Source: a virus. Taken from it: 46,514 nt of DNA. Location: positions 1 to 46,514 of the IMG/VR virus record IMGVR_UViG_3300036944_000960. One strand, given 5' to 3'. The notes under the pieces were generated by a model. The model saw only the letters and a list, made by a program, of their open reading frames with translations, ran no database searches and was not told the origin of the DNA. The position numbers and the translations under genes are program-made. Position 1 is the first letter of the stretch. Every line of letters starts with the position of its first letter. Below are positions 30,394 through 38,526 of the stretch, one piece after another.

Positions 30394-31899
30394 CTAACCC
30401 GCGCGAATGTTAGGGCGTTCGACCCCGCGACCGCCCGCGACGGGCGCGCTTGGCAAGACCTCGGGCGCGAGTAGTTGGAATGTCTGGAATAGCTTAGTAA
30501 CGGCGTCGACTTGGTCGTCGTGTTTGCCGCGCGGGAACCGCTTACATTCTTCGATAAAGTCGTCGACCCAACCCGAACCGTCGTCGATTAAGTAAATCAT
30601 ATCTTGATTCAAAAACGGCGTCCAAGTTCGCGCGCCGACGACCTTATCGGCGACCGTTGGAAGTTCAATAATCGCGATACCTTGCATACCGGGAACCTTT
30701 CGCAAGTGTTGAGGCGTCGACGCTTGGAACCCGACGGCTTCGACGCCGACGCCGTGTACCCTCGCGCTTTTGGCACGTTGGGCAATCATAGTAACGCCTT
30801 CGGGGGCTTCGCACCGGCGGCGCGAATTCCTTTCGAGGTAATAGGCGCGGTTAACGCCGACGTACCCCGGTTGGGCGACCGTATAGTCGTTCGTCTGTTT
30901 CGTTTTAAGCGCGAGGTCGACGCCCATCGCCTTATACATCGGCGGCGCGGCTTGCTCAGGCGAAACGATAATAAATTTCGACGTGTCGATTACTACGCCC
31001 GATTGCTTTCGGGGGCGTTGTAGGAATTGCGCCCAATACGCATCTTCGTCTAATTGTTGTTCTAAAAGGTATTCGGGCGTAAGAATCAGCGGACAAAGAT
31101 TTTCACCGACCGCGCGCTTATCCGGGTACAGCGTGACGCCCGCCGGTACGTTAAATGGTTCGTCTTGTTTAATGGCGTCTAGGGCTAGAATCGTCCATTG
31201 TTTCGCGTTCTTATGAGTCAGCAACCAACCGCAAAGGTCTTCGTCGTCTAAGCGTTGCATAACGACGACTATCGCCGCTTGTTTCTTAAAGAATCGGTTT
31301 TGACGGTTTAGCCAAGTTCGCGCCCACCACCGGCGAAACGTATCTTTTTTGGCGTCGCTTTCGAGGTCTTCCGCGCCCTTATGCGGGTCGTCGATAATAC
31401 CAAGGTGAAACCGCTTACCGCGAATCGCACCGGCGAAACCCGCCGACCACATACCGCCGCCTTCGGGGGTTCGCCAAAACGACTTCGCTTTCGTCGAATC
31501 GTCGGTAACCCCGCCCGATTCTTCGTAGTAATCGCGGGCGTCGCCCGACAATCCTTCGGCGAGGTCGGCACCGTAGGAAACAAGCCCGACGGTACGCGCA
31601 GGATACCGGCGCAAGTAGTAAGCGGGTAGAAGCCGACTAATCGTTTCCGACTTGCCGGTTCCCGGCGGTACCCATATCATTACCCGCGTAAGTTCGCCGT
31701 CGGCGATTTTCTGCGCGACCTCGGCAAGGGTGTAATTGTGCGGGTGCCAGTCGAAAGAATCGTTCGCCGTCGGCACGAATTCGCGAAACGTGCCGACGTT
31801 CTTTTCTAGCCCCGACAAACTATTCGGGTCGGTTTTCTGTATTTCCTGCGCGAGTTGAGTCGCGAAACATTCCAATAATCCCGGTTGCGAGTTTTGCAC
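30394..31899 (-). CDS. terL: Terminase large subunit
   Basis: 501 residues from a GTG. ATPase Walker A VPPGTGKSE at about 77-85, Walker B LGIIDDPH at about 166-173, then VVVMQRLDDEDLCGWLL (coupling motif). The C-terminal nuclease has GVDLALK near residue 330 and HDDQVDAVTKLF near 465. The protein cuts concatemers and drives DNA into proheads through the portal. It overlaps the TerS gene by 80 nt. Confidence 0.9.
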   Translation of the reverse strand: MQNSQPGLLECFATQLAQEIQKTDPNSLSGLEKNVGTFREFVPTANDSFDWHPHNYTLAEVAQKIADGELTRVMIWVPPGTGKSETISRLLPAYYLRRYPARTVGLVSYGADLAEGLSGDARDYYEESGGVTDDSTKAKSFWRTPEGGGMWSAGFAGAIRGKRFHLGIIDDPHKGAEDLESDAKKDTFRRWWARTWLNRQNRFFKKQAAIVVVMQRLDDEDLCGWLLTHKNAKQWTILALDAIKQDEPFNVPAGVTLYPDKRAVGENLCPLILTPEYLLEQQLDEDAYWAQFLQRPRKQSGVVIDTSKFIIVSPEQAAPPMYKAMGVDLALKTKQTNDYTVAQPGYVGVNRAYYLERNSRRRCEAPEGVTMIAQRAKSARVHGVGVEAVGFQASTPQHLRKVPGMQGIAIIELPTVADKVVGARTWTPFLNQDMIYLIDDGSGWVDDFIEECKRFPRGKHDDQVDAVTKLFQTFQLLAPEVLPSAPVAGGRGVERPNIRAG

Positions 31900-32614
31900 G
31901 TTCTGACGAATCCTTTACGACTTCACTAATAAGGGCTTGTAAGCGGGCGACAAAAATCGTTAATTCCTGAACCGATACGAATTGTTTAGCCGCGACCAAC
32001 CGCTTTAACTCCGATTCGGATAACTTGCGTTTTTGCTCGGTGTACGCCATGATTCGCCCGATTCGTTCATAGACGCCGTTACCGTTTTCGAGTGTTTCCT
32101 TTAGGGCGTAGTACGCGGCAAGCGCGTCGCGTAAACCTTCGGCTTCGCTATCCTTACCGCCGTCGTAAATGGCGAAAAGGGTACGGGCTTTTTTCCAAAG
32201 TTCGGCGGGCTTATCTTCGCCGAGGTTTTCACATTCTTCGCTAATTAAAGCGTCCATAAGGGCGACGTCTTCGCCGAGCGAAATAAGGTTCGTATCGTTT
32301 AAGCCGTCTTCGACCCGTTCCAATAGGCGGGCGGGCAGATACTTCGACCGTCGCCCGTGAATGATCGGGCGACCCGGCGACGCGCCGCCGTGTTGCTTGC
32401 ATCGGTCGCGCCCGTCTAACGGTATCTTGTGGCAACATTCGCCCCGGTCGCGGTTCTGGCGTTGCGCCCCGCAAACGTGTAACCGATTCTTGCAAGCGCG
32501 GCAAACTTGGAAAGCCGCACCCGGCGGCGCGCCTTCGATGAAGGTATCGGTCGACTTGCACTTTCGGCACGGGCGACCGGTACGGGCGGGTATCGCGGGT
32601 TTCTTGACTGGCAC
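31820..32614 (-). CDS. Putative small terminase with N-terminal zinc motifs
   Basis: 264 residues from a GTG. Zinc-knuckle pairs CRKCKSTDTF and CRACKNRLHVC lie in the first 50 residues. A CCHKIPLDGRDRCKQHGGAS signature then appears near residues 60-80. The rest is helical with a coiled coil. Its place directly before TerL, overlapping it, suggests the DNA-recognition subunit. The HGG signature is common in phage packaging-region proteins. Function is inferred from position and motif. Confidence 0.6.
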   Translation of the reverse strand: MPVKKPAIPARTGRPCRKCKSTDTFIEGAPPGAAFQVCRACKNRLHVCGAQRQNRDRGECCHKIPLDGRDRCKQHGGASPGRPIIHGRRSKYLPARLLERVEDGLNDTNLISLGEDVALMDALISEECENLGEDKPAELWKKARTLFAIYDGGKDSEAEGLRDALAAYYALKETLENGNGVYERIGRIMAYTEQKRKLSESELKRLVAAKQFVSVQELTIFVARLQALISEVVKDSSERAKLATGIIGMFRDSTRAGNTENRPE

Positions 32615-32629
32615 CCGAACCGATACGGT

Positions 32630-32663
32630 AAAGAAAAACGCCCCGGCGCGAAACGTCGGGGCG
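32630..32663 (-). terminator. Terminator before the packaging genes
   Basis: On the minus strand CGCCCCGACG/CGCCGGGGCG stem (10 bp with one G-U) is followed by TTTTTCTTT. It separates the lysis and unknown block from the packaging and head genes. Confidence 0.85.
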
Positions 32664-32682
32664 AAACCATATTAAACCGTTC

Positions 32683-33000
32683 TTACTTATCGAAGAACGA
32701 ACCGATAGCGTCGGCGAACGCCTCGGCAAGTTTGGCGAAAGCCGCCTTTACTTTGACGGGGTTCGACCCGAAGTTCGACGCCCATCGTTCCAGCGAATCG
32801 GCGCGAATCGTCGCCATACGAACGACGGCGTCGCGACCGAAAGTTCGATACGCCTCGAAAGCGTTGCCGACCAACGTGCCGAGCATATCGGTAATGCCGA
32901 ATTGAGAAACCAGCGCGCCGACCAAGTCGCGTAAACCGAACTGATTCAGTACGCCGCCGAGAACCTTATGTAAACCTAACCGACCCAAAAGCCATTCCAT
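32683..33000 (-). CDS. Hypothetical amphipathic helical protein
   Basis: 105 residues, with repeated short helices (LGRLGLHKVLGGVLNQFGLR, LVSQFGITDMLGTLVGNAF) and a Lys/Ala-rich C-terminus. There is no signal or clear transmembrane helix, but it is amphipathic enough to associate with membrane. It precedes the terminase block and follows the metallophosphoesterase. It might be a lysis accessory or antiholin; nothing decisive is seen. Confidence 0.5.
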   Translation of the reverse strand: MEWLLGRLGLHKVLGGVLNQFGLRDLVGALVSQFGITDMLGTLVGNAFEAYRTFGRDAVVRMATIRADSLERWASNFGSNPVKVKAAFAKLAEAFADAIGSFFDK

Positions 33001-33011
33001 AACGGTAACTC

Positions 33012-34355
33012 TTACGCGCTTCTCGCCGTCGGCACGTTGTAGACAGCCGTGCCGATAAGCCCGTCGAATTCATCCCATACATACGCCTCGGCGGAACGAA
33101 TATTTCCGATATAGCCCTTACTAACGTGCCAGTCTTCGGGGGCGCATAGCGACGGCAAGATTCGCACGGTTACGCCCTTATTCTCGCCGACGCCTACCCA
33201 ATTCGTCGCGCGGCGTTGGTGTAAATGCCCGACGTGCCATTCGCGAAAATCGGTTAACGCCCACAAGTCGGGCTTCTCGGTCGCCATGATAAGCGGCAAG
33301 TCGCCCGCCTTTTCTTTGTCGCCGTGAGTGAAGCCGAGTAACACGCGCCCGAAGCGGTAATACTTGCGAAGCGGCGGCGAATTGTCGATTTGCACCGTCG
33401 GGGTTTTGGAAAAGTACGCCGCCAAGACCTCGCCAAGCGCGAACACACTAAATGTATCGTGATTACCGGGGCATATCACGACGTCGACCGGGGCGACCAA
33501 AATAAGTCGTTCAATAACCGCCGTCATAAGTTGCCGAGCATCGCGGAACATTTTAAGGTGCCGACCGTCTGAACTTTGCGGCGTCCCGGCGGTCGTCTGA
33601 TTCGACGCCGTATCGACGTTAATCAGGTCGTTACCGACGACTAGAAGAATACGGTCGGGTGAATAACTGGCGGTTTTATAAAGCAAGTCTTCGACCGCTT
33701 CCATATACAGCGCAACAGCGATTTTAGAATCGTAGTTCTCGCCGCACTCTTCGCCCCAAGCTAGTTTACCGATATGAAGGTCGGGTATCGAAAGTTCTAA
33801 CAACCGTTCGCCGCCGCCGAACGGTAGCGTCGCGTTTACGACCCCGAGGCGCGGTAAGGCGTTCGCGCGCAGGTCGTCGATTAGGTCGCGAATGTCATCG
33901 AAGACGCCCTTCGCTTTCTTGGGAACCAACGAAGCCGAAACGCTGAACAACTGAACCCGTACCGTTTCCTTTTCTTTGTTCTTATGAAAACCCGCGTATG
34001 CCTTGCATTTCCAGCCCTTAACGTCCCATTCGTTAAGGTCGATTTCGCAGACGCGAACCAAGTCGGTAAGCGAACGAACTTCGTCGGTTAGGTTGGAAAC
34101 TTCGACCGTCGCACCGTTACCAGTCGACTCGAAAACGCGGTCGGGATTCACTGGCGCGGGTATCGACGCCTCGCGGCTTGGCTTGCGCCCGCGCGTTAGT
34201 TTTGCGTATTTGAATCGCGCGGCGTGACCGCTTCGACCCGGCAAGAAATCACCGGCTAGATTAAACCAGTCTTCATGCGTTCGACATTCGCCGCCAATCC
34301 TTAGCAGTAAATCGACTTCGTTCTTCGTCCAAGATCGCGCGTATTGCAAGCTCAT
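33012..34355 (-). CDS. Calcineurin-like metallophosphoesterase with SANT/HTH N-terminus
   Basis: 447 residues. The N-terminal 55 or so (SWTKNEVDLLLRIGGECR...) form a SANT/Myb-like DNA-binding helix set. The C-terminal metallophosphoesterase has SIPDLHIGKLAW, GNDLINVD, CPGNHDTFS, FTHGDKEKAG and VGHLHQRR, the five ligand motifs of calcineurin-like enzymes. It likely cleaves phosphodiesters of nucleic acid or nucleotides in a sequence-dependent context. The leader has CGTAAAGG 15 nt upstream. Substrate not decided. Confidence 0.8.
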   Translation of the reverse strand: MSLQYARSWTKNEVDLLLRIGGECRTHEDWFNLAGDFLPGRSGHAARFKYAKLTRGRKPSREASIPAPVNPDRVFESTGNGATVEVSNLTDEVRSLTDLVRVCEIDLNEWDVKGWKCKAYAGFHKNKEKETVRVQLFSVSASLVPKKAKGVFDDIRDLIDDLRANALPRLGVVNATLPFGGGERLLELSIPDLHIGKLAWGEECGENYDSKIAVALYMEAVEDLLYKTASYSPDRILLVVGNDLINVDTASNQTTAGTPQSSDGRHLKMFRDARQLMTAVIERLILVAPVDVVICPGNHDTFSVFALGEVLAAYFSKTPTVQIDNSPPLRKYYRFGRVLLGFTHGDKEKAGDLPLIMATEKPDLWALTDFREWHVGHLHQRRATNWVGVGENKGVTVRILPSLCAPEDWHVSKGYIGNIRSAEAYVWDEFDGLIGTAVYNVPTARSA

Positions 34356-34382
34356 ACCCGAACCTTTACGAAGGGTCGGGGC

Positions 34383-34727
34383 TTATGCCCCGACTTTATC
34401 TTCGACCGCTTTAAGGCGGGGTACCAAGTCGTCGCGCATCGTCGCAGTAAGTTCTTCGACACTGTGCGAAATAGCGCGCAAGCCCGAAAGGAATTCTTCG
34501 CGTTCGGTCGCGCGTTCGATACGGTCGGCGGCGCGTTCTTCGACGGCTTCGCGTTGCGTTCTTTCCAAGTGTTCGATAAACCGGTCGCTTACGTCTGCCT
34601 CGCGCTTCGCCGACGTTGCATCGCGGGCGGTCGACTTCTTAACCATCCAAACGGCAAGGGCGACAATCGTGCCGAAGATTGTAACCAGCGTACCGAGAAA
34701 CGCGAAAGAATCCATACCCCAAGCCAT
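34383..34727 (-). CDS. Membrane protein with cytoplasmic coiled coil
   Basis: 114 residues from an ATG overlapping the upstream stop. One transmembrane helix at about 7-30 (FAFLGTLVTIFGTIVALAVW) is followed by a long charged coiled coil (READVSDRFIEHLERTQREA, RIERATEREEFLSGLRAISH). In the lysis region this could be an i-spanin-like or holin-regulating protein. It differs from classical holins by having one helix and a long soluble tail. Confidence 0.6.
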   Translation of the reverse strand: MAWGMDSFAFLGTLVTIFGTIVALAVWMVKKSTARDATSAKREADVSDRFIEHLERTQREAVEERAADRIERATEREEFLSGLRAISHSVEELTATMRDDLVPRLKAVEDKVGA

Positions 34728-34975
34728 TAGCCCGACCCCTTGCGCTTCGGCTTATTGTCCGCCGTGATTACCTTGGCACCGTCGACCGGTTCCGCATCGG
34801 GTTCGACGACGGGTTCGGCGTATCTCGCCTTTACTTCGTCGGTCGCCCCGATTTCGTCAAGAATCGCGGCGACGCTCATTCGGTCGGGGTTTGATTCGTC
34901 CCAATATTGGTACTTTGCGTCGGCGAAGTTTGGCACGATTAGCGCGCCGTGTTGGTCGATAAATGGTTTATTCAT
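34727..34975 (-). CDS. Small hypothetical protein of the lysis block
   Basis: 82 residues from the ATG at 34975 (TAATG with the endolysin stop). The N-terminus (MNKPFIDQHGALIVPNFADA) and mid part (SNPDRMSVAAILDEIGATD) are compact. The C-terminal 30 residues are acidic then basic (EPVVEPDAEPVDGAKV, KPKRKGSG). No family recognised. It is coupled on both sides, so it probably acts with the endolysin and membrane protein. Confidence 0.6.
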   Translation of the reverse strand: MNKPFIDQHGALIVPNFADAKYQYWDESNPDRMSVAAILDEIGATDEVKARYAEPVVEPDAEPVDGAKVITADNKPKRKGSG

Positions 34976-35499
34976 TAGCTTAAATCCTCGCGCAGAACCA
35001 TAAAAGTACAGCCGGGGCGACCGAGGAAAAATGAAAGGTCGCGTTCGGTAATCGCTTGCCCGAGTCGCTTCGATTGACCCGACGAACAATCAATACCGGA
35101 AATCTTCGCGACTGAACCGTCGGTATTAAACGTCGACCCGGTTACAATCGCGGTATGACCTTGCCCCGCGCCCCTATCGGGATAGGCGACGATACAGCCC
35201 GGTACGGGTTTGTCGATTCGCATAAAGGCGCGCTTCGCGTTATTGGCGTCGAAACACATCGCCGAGGTTTCAACCCAAAAGGCGCGGGTCTTTTTCGGCT
35301 TGCGCGAAATTTCGATTACCCAAGCGACATACCCCGAACAATCGCACAGATTAAAGCCGGTACGCGAATCGAAGTCGGCGGGCGAACCTTGCGCCGGGTC
35401 GAAGCCGCCCTTACCGAGTTTATACCGAATACCTCGGTTAAGGGCGGAACGCGCGCGAACGACGCGCCCCGCTAATCTTTTTAGGTTTAACGTAACCAT
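34975..35499 (-). CDS. Cysteine-peptidase endolysin (NlpC/P60 or CHAP fold)
   Basis: 174 residues. Catalytic Cys54 in CDCSGYVAW and His115 in GQGHTAIVTG match CHAP/NlpC-P60 amidase-type lysins; a second Cys-containing motif (GIDCSSGQSKR) lies near 134-144. There is no signal peptide or cell-wall binding domain. It is the second peptidoglycan-type hydrolase in the window, the other being the tail tip peptidase. It probably releases virions. The leader is CGTACCGG. Confidence 0.75.
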   Translation of the reverse strand: MVTLNLKRLAGRVVRARSALNRGIRYKLGKGGFDPAQGSPADFDSRTGFNLCDCSGYVAWVIEISRKPKKTRAFWVETSAMCFDANNAKRAFMRIDKPVPGCIVAYPDRGAGQGHTAIVTGSTFNTDGSVAKISGIDCSSGQSKRLGQAITERDLSFFLGRPGCTFMVLREDLS

Positions 35500-35515
35500 G
35501 CAAACCGGTACGCAA

Positions 35516-36406
35516 TTAAGCGGCGGCGCGAACTTCGTCGATTTCTTCGTCGACTTCGACGCCGAACACTTCCGAGCGAACTTCTTTAATCGCGGCGAGG
35601 ATTTCAGAAACCAGCGATTCGGCGACGCCGAGGTTCGCGGCTATTTCGGGTATCGCGTTGCCATACGCCAAGCCCTGTAATACCCCGTATTGTAAACCGG
35701 CGTAAGACTGAAAGACCCAAAGCAAAAGCCGTTCAGCCTCGGGGCTTGCCGGGTCGGGCGCAAGGGCGAAAAGCCTCGGCGCGTTCTCGGTATCGGCAAA
35801 CAGTTCGCGAATATCGGCAAGGTTTTCGACCGATAGTTCGCCGGTTTCGTGCCGGTGTTCAGCGAACGCAAGAAACGACGCGACCAGGCGGCGCATACCC
35901 TTCGCCCCGGCGCGTTCCATCATTTCCTGCAAACTGAACCGCGAGGCGGCGGCGAGTTTAGCGACGGCGTCGCGGGCTTCGTCGCGTAGTTGCACAGTAT
36001 CGGCGACCGACGCCGACGGGTCGGCAATCATGTCGGAAAGCGTACCGGCGTCGTCGAAGCCCGCCGGGTCGTCTAGCCCGTCCAAAAGGTGCGCGGGAAT
36101 TTCCGAAACCTGATTTCGCGACCGGTAAAGGTCGACCAATTTGCGCCGAGTTAGCAACTTGATAAAGTTCTTAACCGACATATTCTTCGACGGGTCGAAT
36201 TCGCGAACCGCTTTAAGCATCGCCGGTAAACACTCGGCGGCGCGGTCATCCCTATCCATACCGTCGATAGGGTATTCGCCCGCAATCGTCACGACTAGCC
36301 CGAAGTGTCTTCGATGAAAGTCGGCTTCGATTTCTTCTTTCATTGTCGGCGACGTGCGCGGTTCGTTGTACTTTTCGATTAGTTGGTTATCTGTAAAATG
36401 CTTCAT
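35516..36406 (-). CDS. Sigma-70-family-like phage transcription factor
   Basis: 296 residues from the ATG at 36406 (ATGA overlap); longer upstream extensions are in the previous gene's frame. The N-terminal part has a region-2-like helix set (FGLVVTIAGEYPID, LPAMLKAVREFDPSKNMSVK, NFIKLLTRRKLVDLYRSRNQ). The C-terminal segment (LLLWVFQSYAGLQYGVLQGL, AIPEIAANLGVAESLVSEIL) is a region-4 HTH. A long central region replaces the usual region 3. As the early part of the minus-strand operon, it is a candidate late-gene sigma. Confidence 0.65.
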   Translation of the reverse strand: MKHFTDNQLIEKYNEPRTSPTMKEEIEADFHRRHFGLVVTIAGEYPIDGMDRDDRAAECLPAMLKAVREFDPSKNMSVKNFIKLLTRRKLVDLYRSRNQVSEIPAHLLDGLDDPAGFDDAGTLSDMIADPSASVADTVQLRDEARDAVAKLAAASRFSLQEMMERAGAKGMRRLVASFLAFAEHRHETGELSVENLADIRELFADTENAPRLFALAPDPASPEAERLLLWVFQSYAGLQYGVLQGLAYGNAIPEIAANLGVAESLVSEILAAIKEVRSEVFGVEVDEEIDEVRAAA

Positions 36407-37032
36407 TCGGTTTCGGTTCCTGTATTGGCGGCTTCGCGTCGGCGCAAGTCGTCCATAACTTCGCGACGGGCTTCGCGTTCGCGTTCCCGTGCGGCGTCTT
36501 CGGCTTGGCGGGCTTGTTTGACTATTTCGATTTCTTCGGAAACGTCGACGCCGCCGGTCGACAGCATCGCGACGAATCGCGCGGCGCAATCCGCCCCGAG
36601 GTCTTTCGCCATGCGCGCAACCCGTTCGCGCCGAACCTCGGGCGATAGCGGCGGCGACGGCAAGGCGTCGACGGTTTGCGGGTTCGGGTTTCGTTGCCCC
36701 GGCGGCAATAGGCGACCGTTAAGGATTCGGTCGGGCGGCGCGAGTACAGCGAAGCCGTAGCCGTCTAAACACTCGCGGTACCCGGCGACCGGGTTTCGGT
36801 AGTTGCGCGCCCGATAGTCGTCGATTACGCCGAGAACGTCGGCGGGCTTTATGACGAACTTGGTTCGCTTAACCGCTTCCAACGCCGCGAAATCCCATTC
36901 GGCGGCGTTTACCGCCTCGCCTTGCATGATTGCGGTAAAGGCGTCGATAAGGTCGGCGTCGACGTCTTTCGCAAGCCCGAGGCGTTCCCATACTAGCAAC
37001 GTGCGCCCGACGGCTTGGCGTTCGACCATCAT
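36403..37032 (-). CDS. Hypothetical replication-associated protein
   Basis: 209 residues. The N-terminal half (LIDAFTAIMQGEAVNAAEWD, FVIKPADVLGVIDDYRARN) looks like the helical fold of helicase-loader or replisome-organiser proteins. It is followed by a Pro-rich stretch and a strongly charged coiled coil (AREREREARREVMDDLRRRE). Its place between a DUF1376 replication protein and the sigma-like gene is in agreement. I cannot place it in a named family. Confidence 0.5.
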   Translation of the reverse strand: MMVERQAVGRTLLVWERLGLAKDVDADLIDAFTAIMQGEAVNAAEWDFAALEAVKRTKFVIKPADVLGVIDDYRARNYRNPVAGYRECLDGYGFAVLAPPDRILNGRLLPPGQRNPNPQTVDALPSPPLSPEVRRERVARMAKDLGADCAARFVAMLSTGGVDVSEEIEIVKQARQAEDAAREREREARREVMDDLRRREAANTGTETE

Positions 37033-37790
37033 ACGCCCAACTCCAACGCCCTATCGGCGACCGTCTTGCGGGCGGTTGCCTTGCGCGCGCCGCCGTTCAT
37101 CTGCAAGCGAATCGCGTCGCGTTGCGTATAAACGCCTTGCCAACTCGCGCCGCCGTTCCAATTATTCGCGGCGTAAACATAAAGGTCGACCGTTTCCGAC
37201 TCGCCGAACATTTCGATAAGCGAAAGAACCGCCGAGCCGTCTTTCAACCATCGCTTTACGTCAATAACAGTAACGGGCGACCCGTCCAGCTTTTCGCGCA
37301 CAGCGTTAAGAACCCGTTCAACCTTCGGGTACGGGTCGTTCGGGTTCGGCGGCGGCTTCGGCGCGGCTTCTTTCGGTTCCGGGGTCGCCTTCGGCGTCTT
37401 TTTCTTCGCGGGCTTATCTTGTTTCGGTGCCTCGGGCGCATCGCCTTCGGGGCGATTACCCCAACGCTTCGCCGCCAATATACGCGCCTTTTCCGACCGT
37501 TCATTCTGCGCGGCGCGTACCGTTTCTAGGTTTTGGTTACGACGTTGCCCGTCGCCGTCGACCGGGAAAAACTGCGCGACCTCGCGCCATATCGCGGCGA
37601 ATTCTTGAGGCGTCGACCCGACGAACCGCGAAAGGGTCGGTTCGTCGTCGGGTAATCCGCCGTTATCCCATTGGAAACAAAGAAGACGCATATACGCGCC
37701 TTGGGCGGAAAGTGTAAGCCCGTGTTTAACGGCGGTTAAAAGCCATTCGGAAACGTACAGCGGGAACCAAAAGTGTTTACCTTCGTTCAT
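37029..37790 (-). CDS. DUF1376/YdaU-family replication protein
   Basis: 253 residues. The N-terminus (WFPLYVSEWLLTAVKHGLTL, AQGAYMRLLCFQWDNGGLPD) is the DUF1376/YdaU signature found in phage replication-initiator-like (lambda O-position) proteins. A Lys/Pro linker follows, and a C-terminal domain (VERVLNAVREKLDGSPVTVI...GYTQRDAIRLQ-type end). It probably binds the phage origin. A short relative occurs at 18377. It overlaps the RuvC-like gene by 14 nt. Confidence 0.75.
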   Translation of the reverse strand: MNEGKHFWFPLYVSEWLLTAVKHGLTLSAQGAYMRLLCFQWDNGGLPDDEPTLSRFVGSTPQEFAAIWREVAQFFPVDGDGQRRNQNLETVRAAQNERSEKARILAAKRWGNRPEGDAPEAPKQDKPAKKKTPKATPEPKEAAPKPPPNPNDPYPKVERVLNAVREKLDGSPVTVIDVKRWLKDGSAVLSLIEMFGESETVDLYVYAANNWNGGASWQGVYTQRDAIRLQMNGGARKATARKTVADRALELGV

Positions 37791-38370
37791 TCTTTACCGC
37801 CTTGCGTTGCGAGTCAGTTAAGAAAAGCGTCGGCGTTTCCGAATGAAGGTCGCGCCATGCGTAGGCGCGCAAACAAACGGCGTCGGCTTGGTTTTGGTCG
37901 CTGATTACTTCGCCGGTCGTCTTGGCGTATGATTTCGCGAATTCCATCGCGACCGGCTTCGGGTCGACCTTAACGCGGTTTCGACCGCCGCTACTGACGC
38001 CGAGTAGTTGCGACTGCCATGTTTGCGGGGCGACTTTGTCCAGAATCGCCACGCGACCGCGTCGACCGGCGACGATATATCTAAACCAGCAATTCGCGGC
38101 GGCGCGAACTTGCTCGGCACCATGCCCCGACCATGCCGGGTACTCAACTAAAACAAAAATTCGCGCACCCATTGGCGCGAAGCAAACGACGGCAAGCGGG
38201 TCGACTCGCGCAAGGTTTTCGATACCGTCGACAATTCCCGAAGCGTTTGCCGGTACCATCGGTTCGCCGTATCCGGGCGTCGGCAAGCGAACCGCCCAAC
38301 CGCTTACCAACATAGCCGGGTCGATTCCGATAAGTACGTCGACGTTCGGGTCGTAGGGCTTACGCGCCAT
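37777..38370 (-). CDS. RuvC-like Holliday junction resolvase
   Basis: 197 residues from the ATG at 38370, GAGG 9 nt upstream; a TTG two codons earlier is less likely. RNase-H-fold acidic residues are visible: Asp17 in IGIDPAMLVSGWA, Glu76 in VLVEYPA, and Asp158/Asp163 in DQNQADAVCLRAY. The arrangement matches RuvC-type resolvases, which trim recombination branches before packaging. It is the first full gene of the minus operon, next to a 12-residue leader ORF. Confidence 0.8.
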   Translation of the reverse strand: MARKPYDPNVDVLIGIDPAMLVSGWAVRLPTPGYGEPMVPANASGIVDGIENLARVDPLAVVCFAPMGARIFVLVEYPAWSGHGAEQVRAAANCWFRYIVAGRRGRVAILDKVAPQTWQSQLLGVSSGGRNRVKVDPKPVAMEFAKSYAKTTGEVISDQNQADAVCLRAYAWRDLHSETPTLFLTDSQRKAVKNERR

Positions 38371-38398
38371 GTTCAAAAACCTCGGTTAAATCGCTCAT
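38360..38398 (-). CDS. 12-residue leader ORF overlapping the RuvC-like start
   Basis: ATG at 38398 with AGGGAAT upstream encodes MSDLTEVFEHGA and stops 11 nt inside the RuvC-like gene in another frame. Its GAGG also serves the RuvC-like ATG. It may couple translation; the Sak4-like gene has a comparable leader on the other arm. Confidence 0.45.
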   Translation of the reverse strand: MSDLTEVFEHGA

Positions 38399-38400
38399 AT

Positions 38401-38526
38401 ATTCCCTTTCGTTTTCTTTTGATTGTCTGATAATCAGATAGAACCAGATAGTAGATATACGGGGCGTACACTGTATTAGTGACAGTAAAAGTAGAAAAAG
38501 GAAGATTCGTACCGTAAAATAAAGGA
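38401..38526. promoter_or_regulatory. Divergent switch region: operators and promoters for repressor and minus operon
   Basis: A perfect palindrome TCTGAT-A-ATCAGA (38426-38438) lies near the minus-strand start. On the minus strand a decamer unit TTTTTCTACTTTTACTG (38482-38498) leads to GTATATCTAC, with TATATC at 38454-38459 as -10. A second inverted repeat ACTGT/ACAGT spans 38470-38486. On the plus strand TAAAAT (38515-38520) ends 7 nt before the repressor ATG, so the repressor mRNA may be leaderless. Confidence 0.7.
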
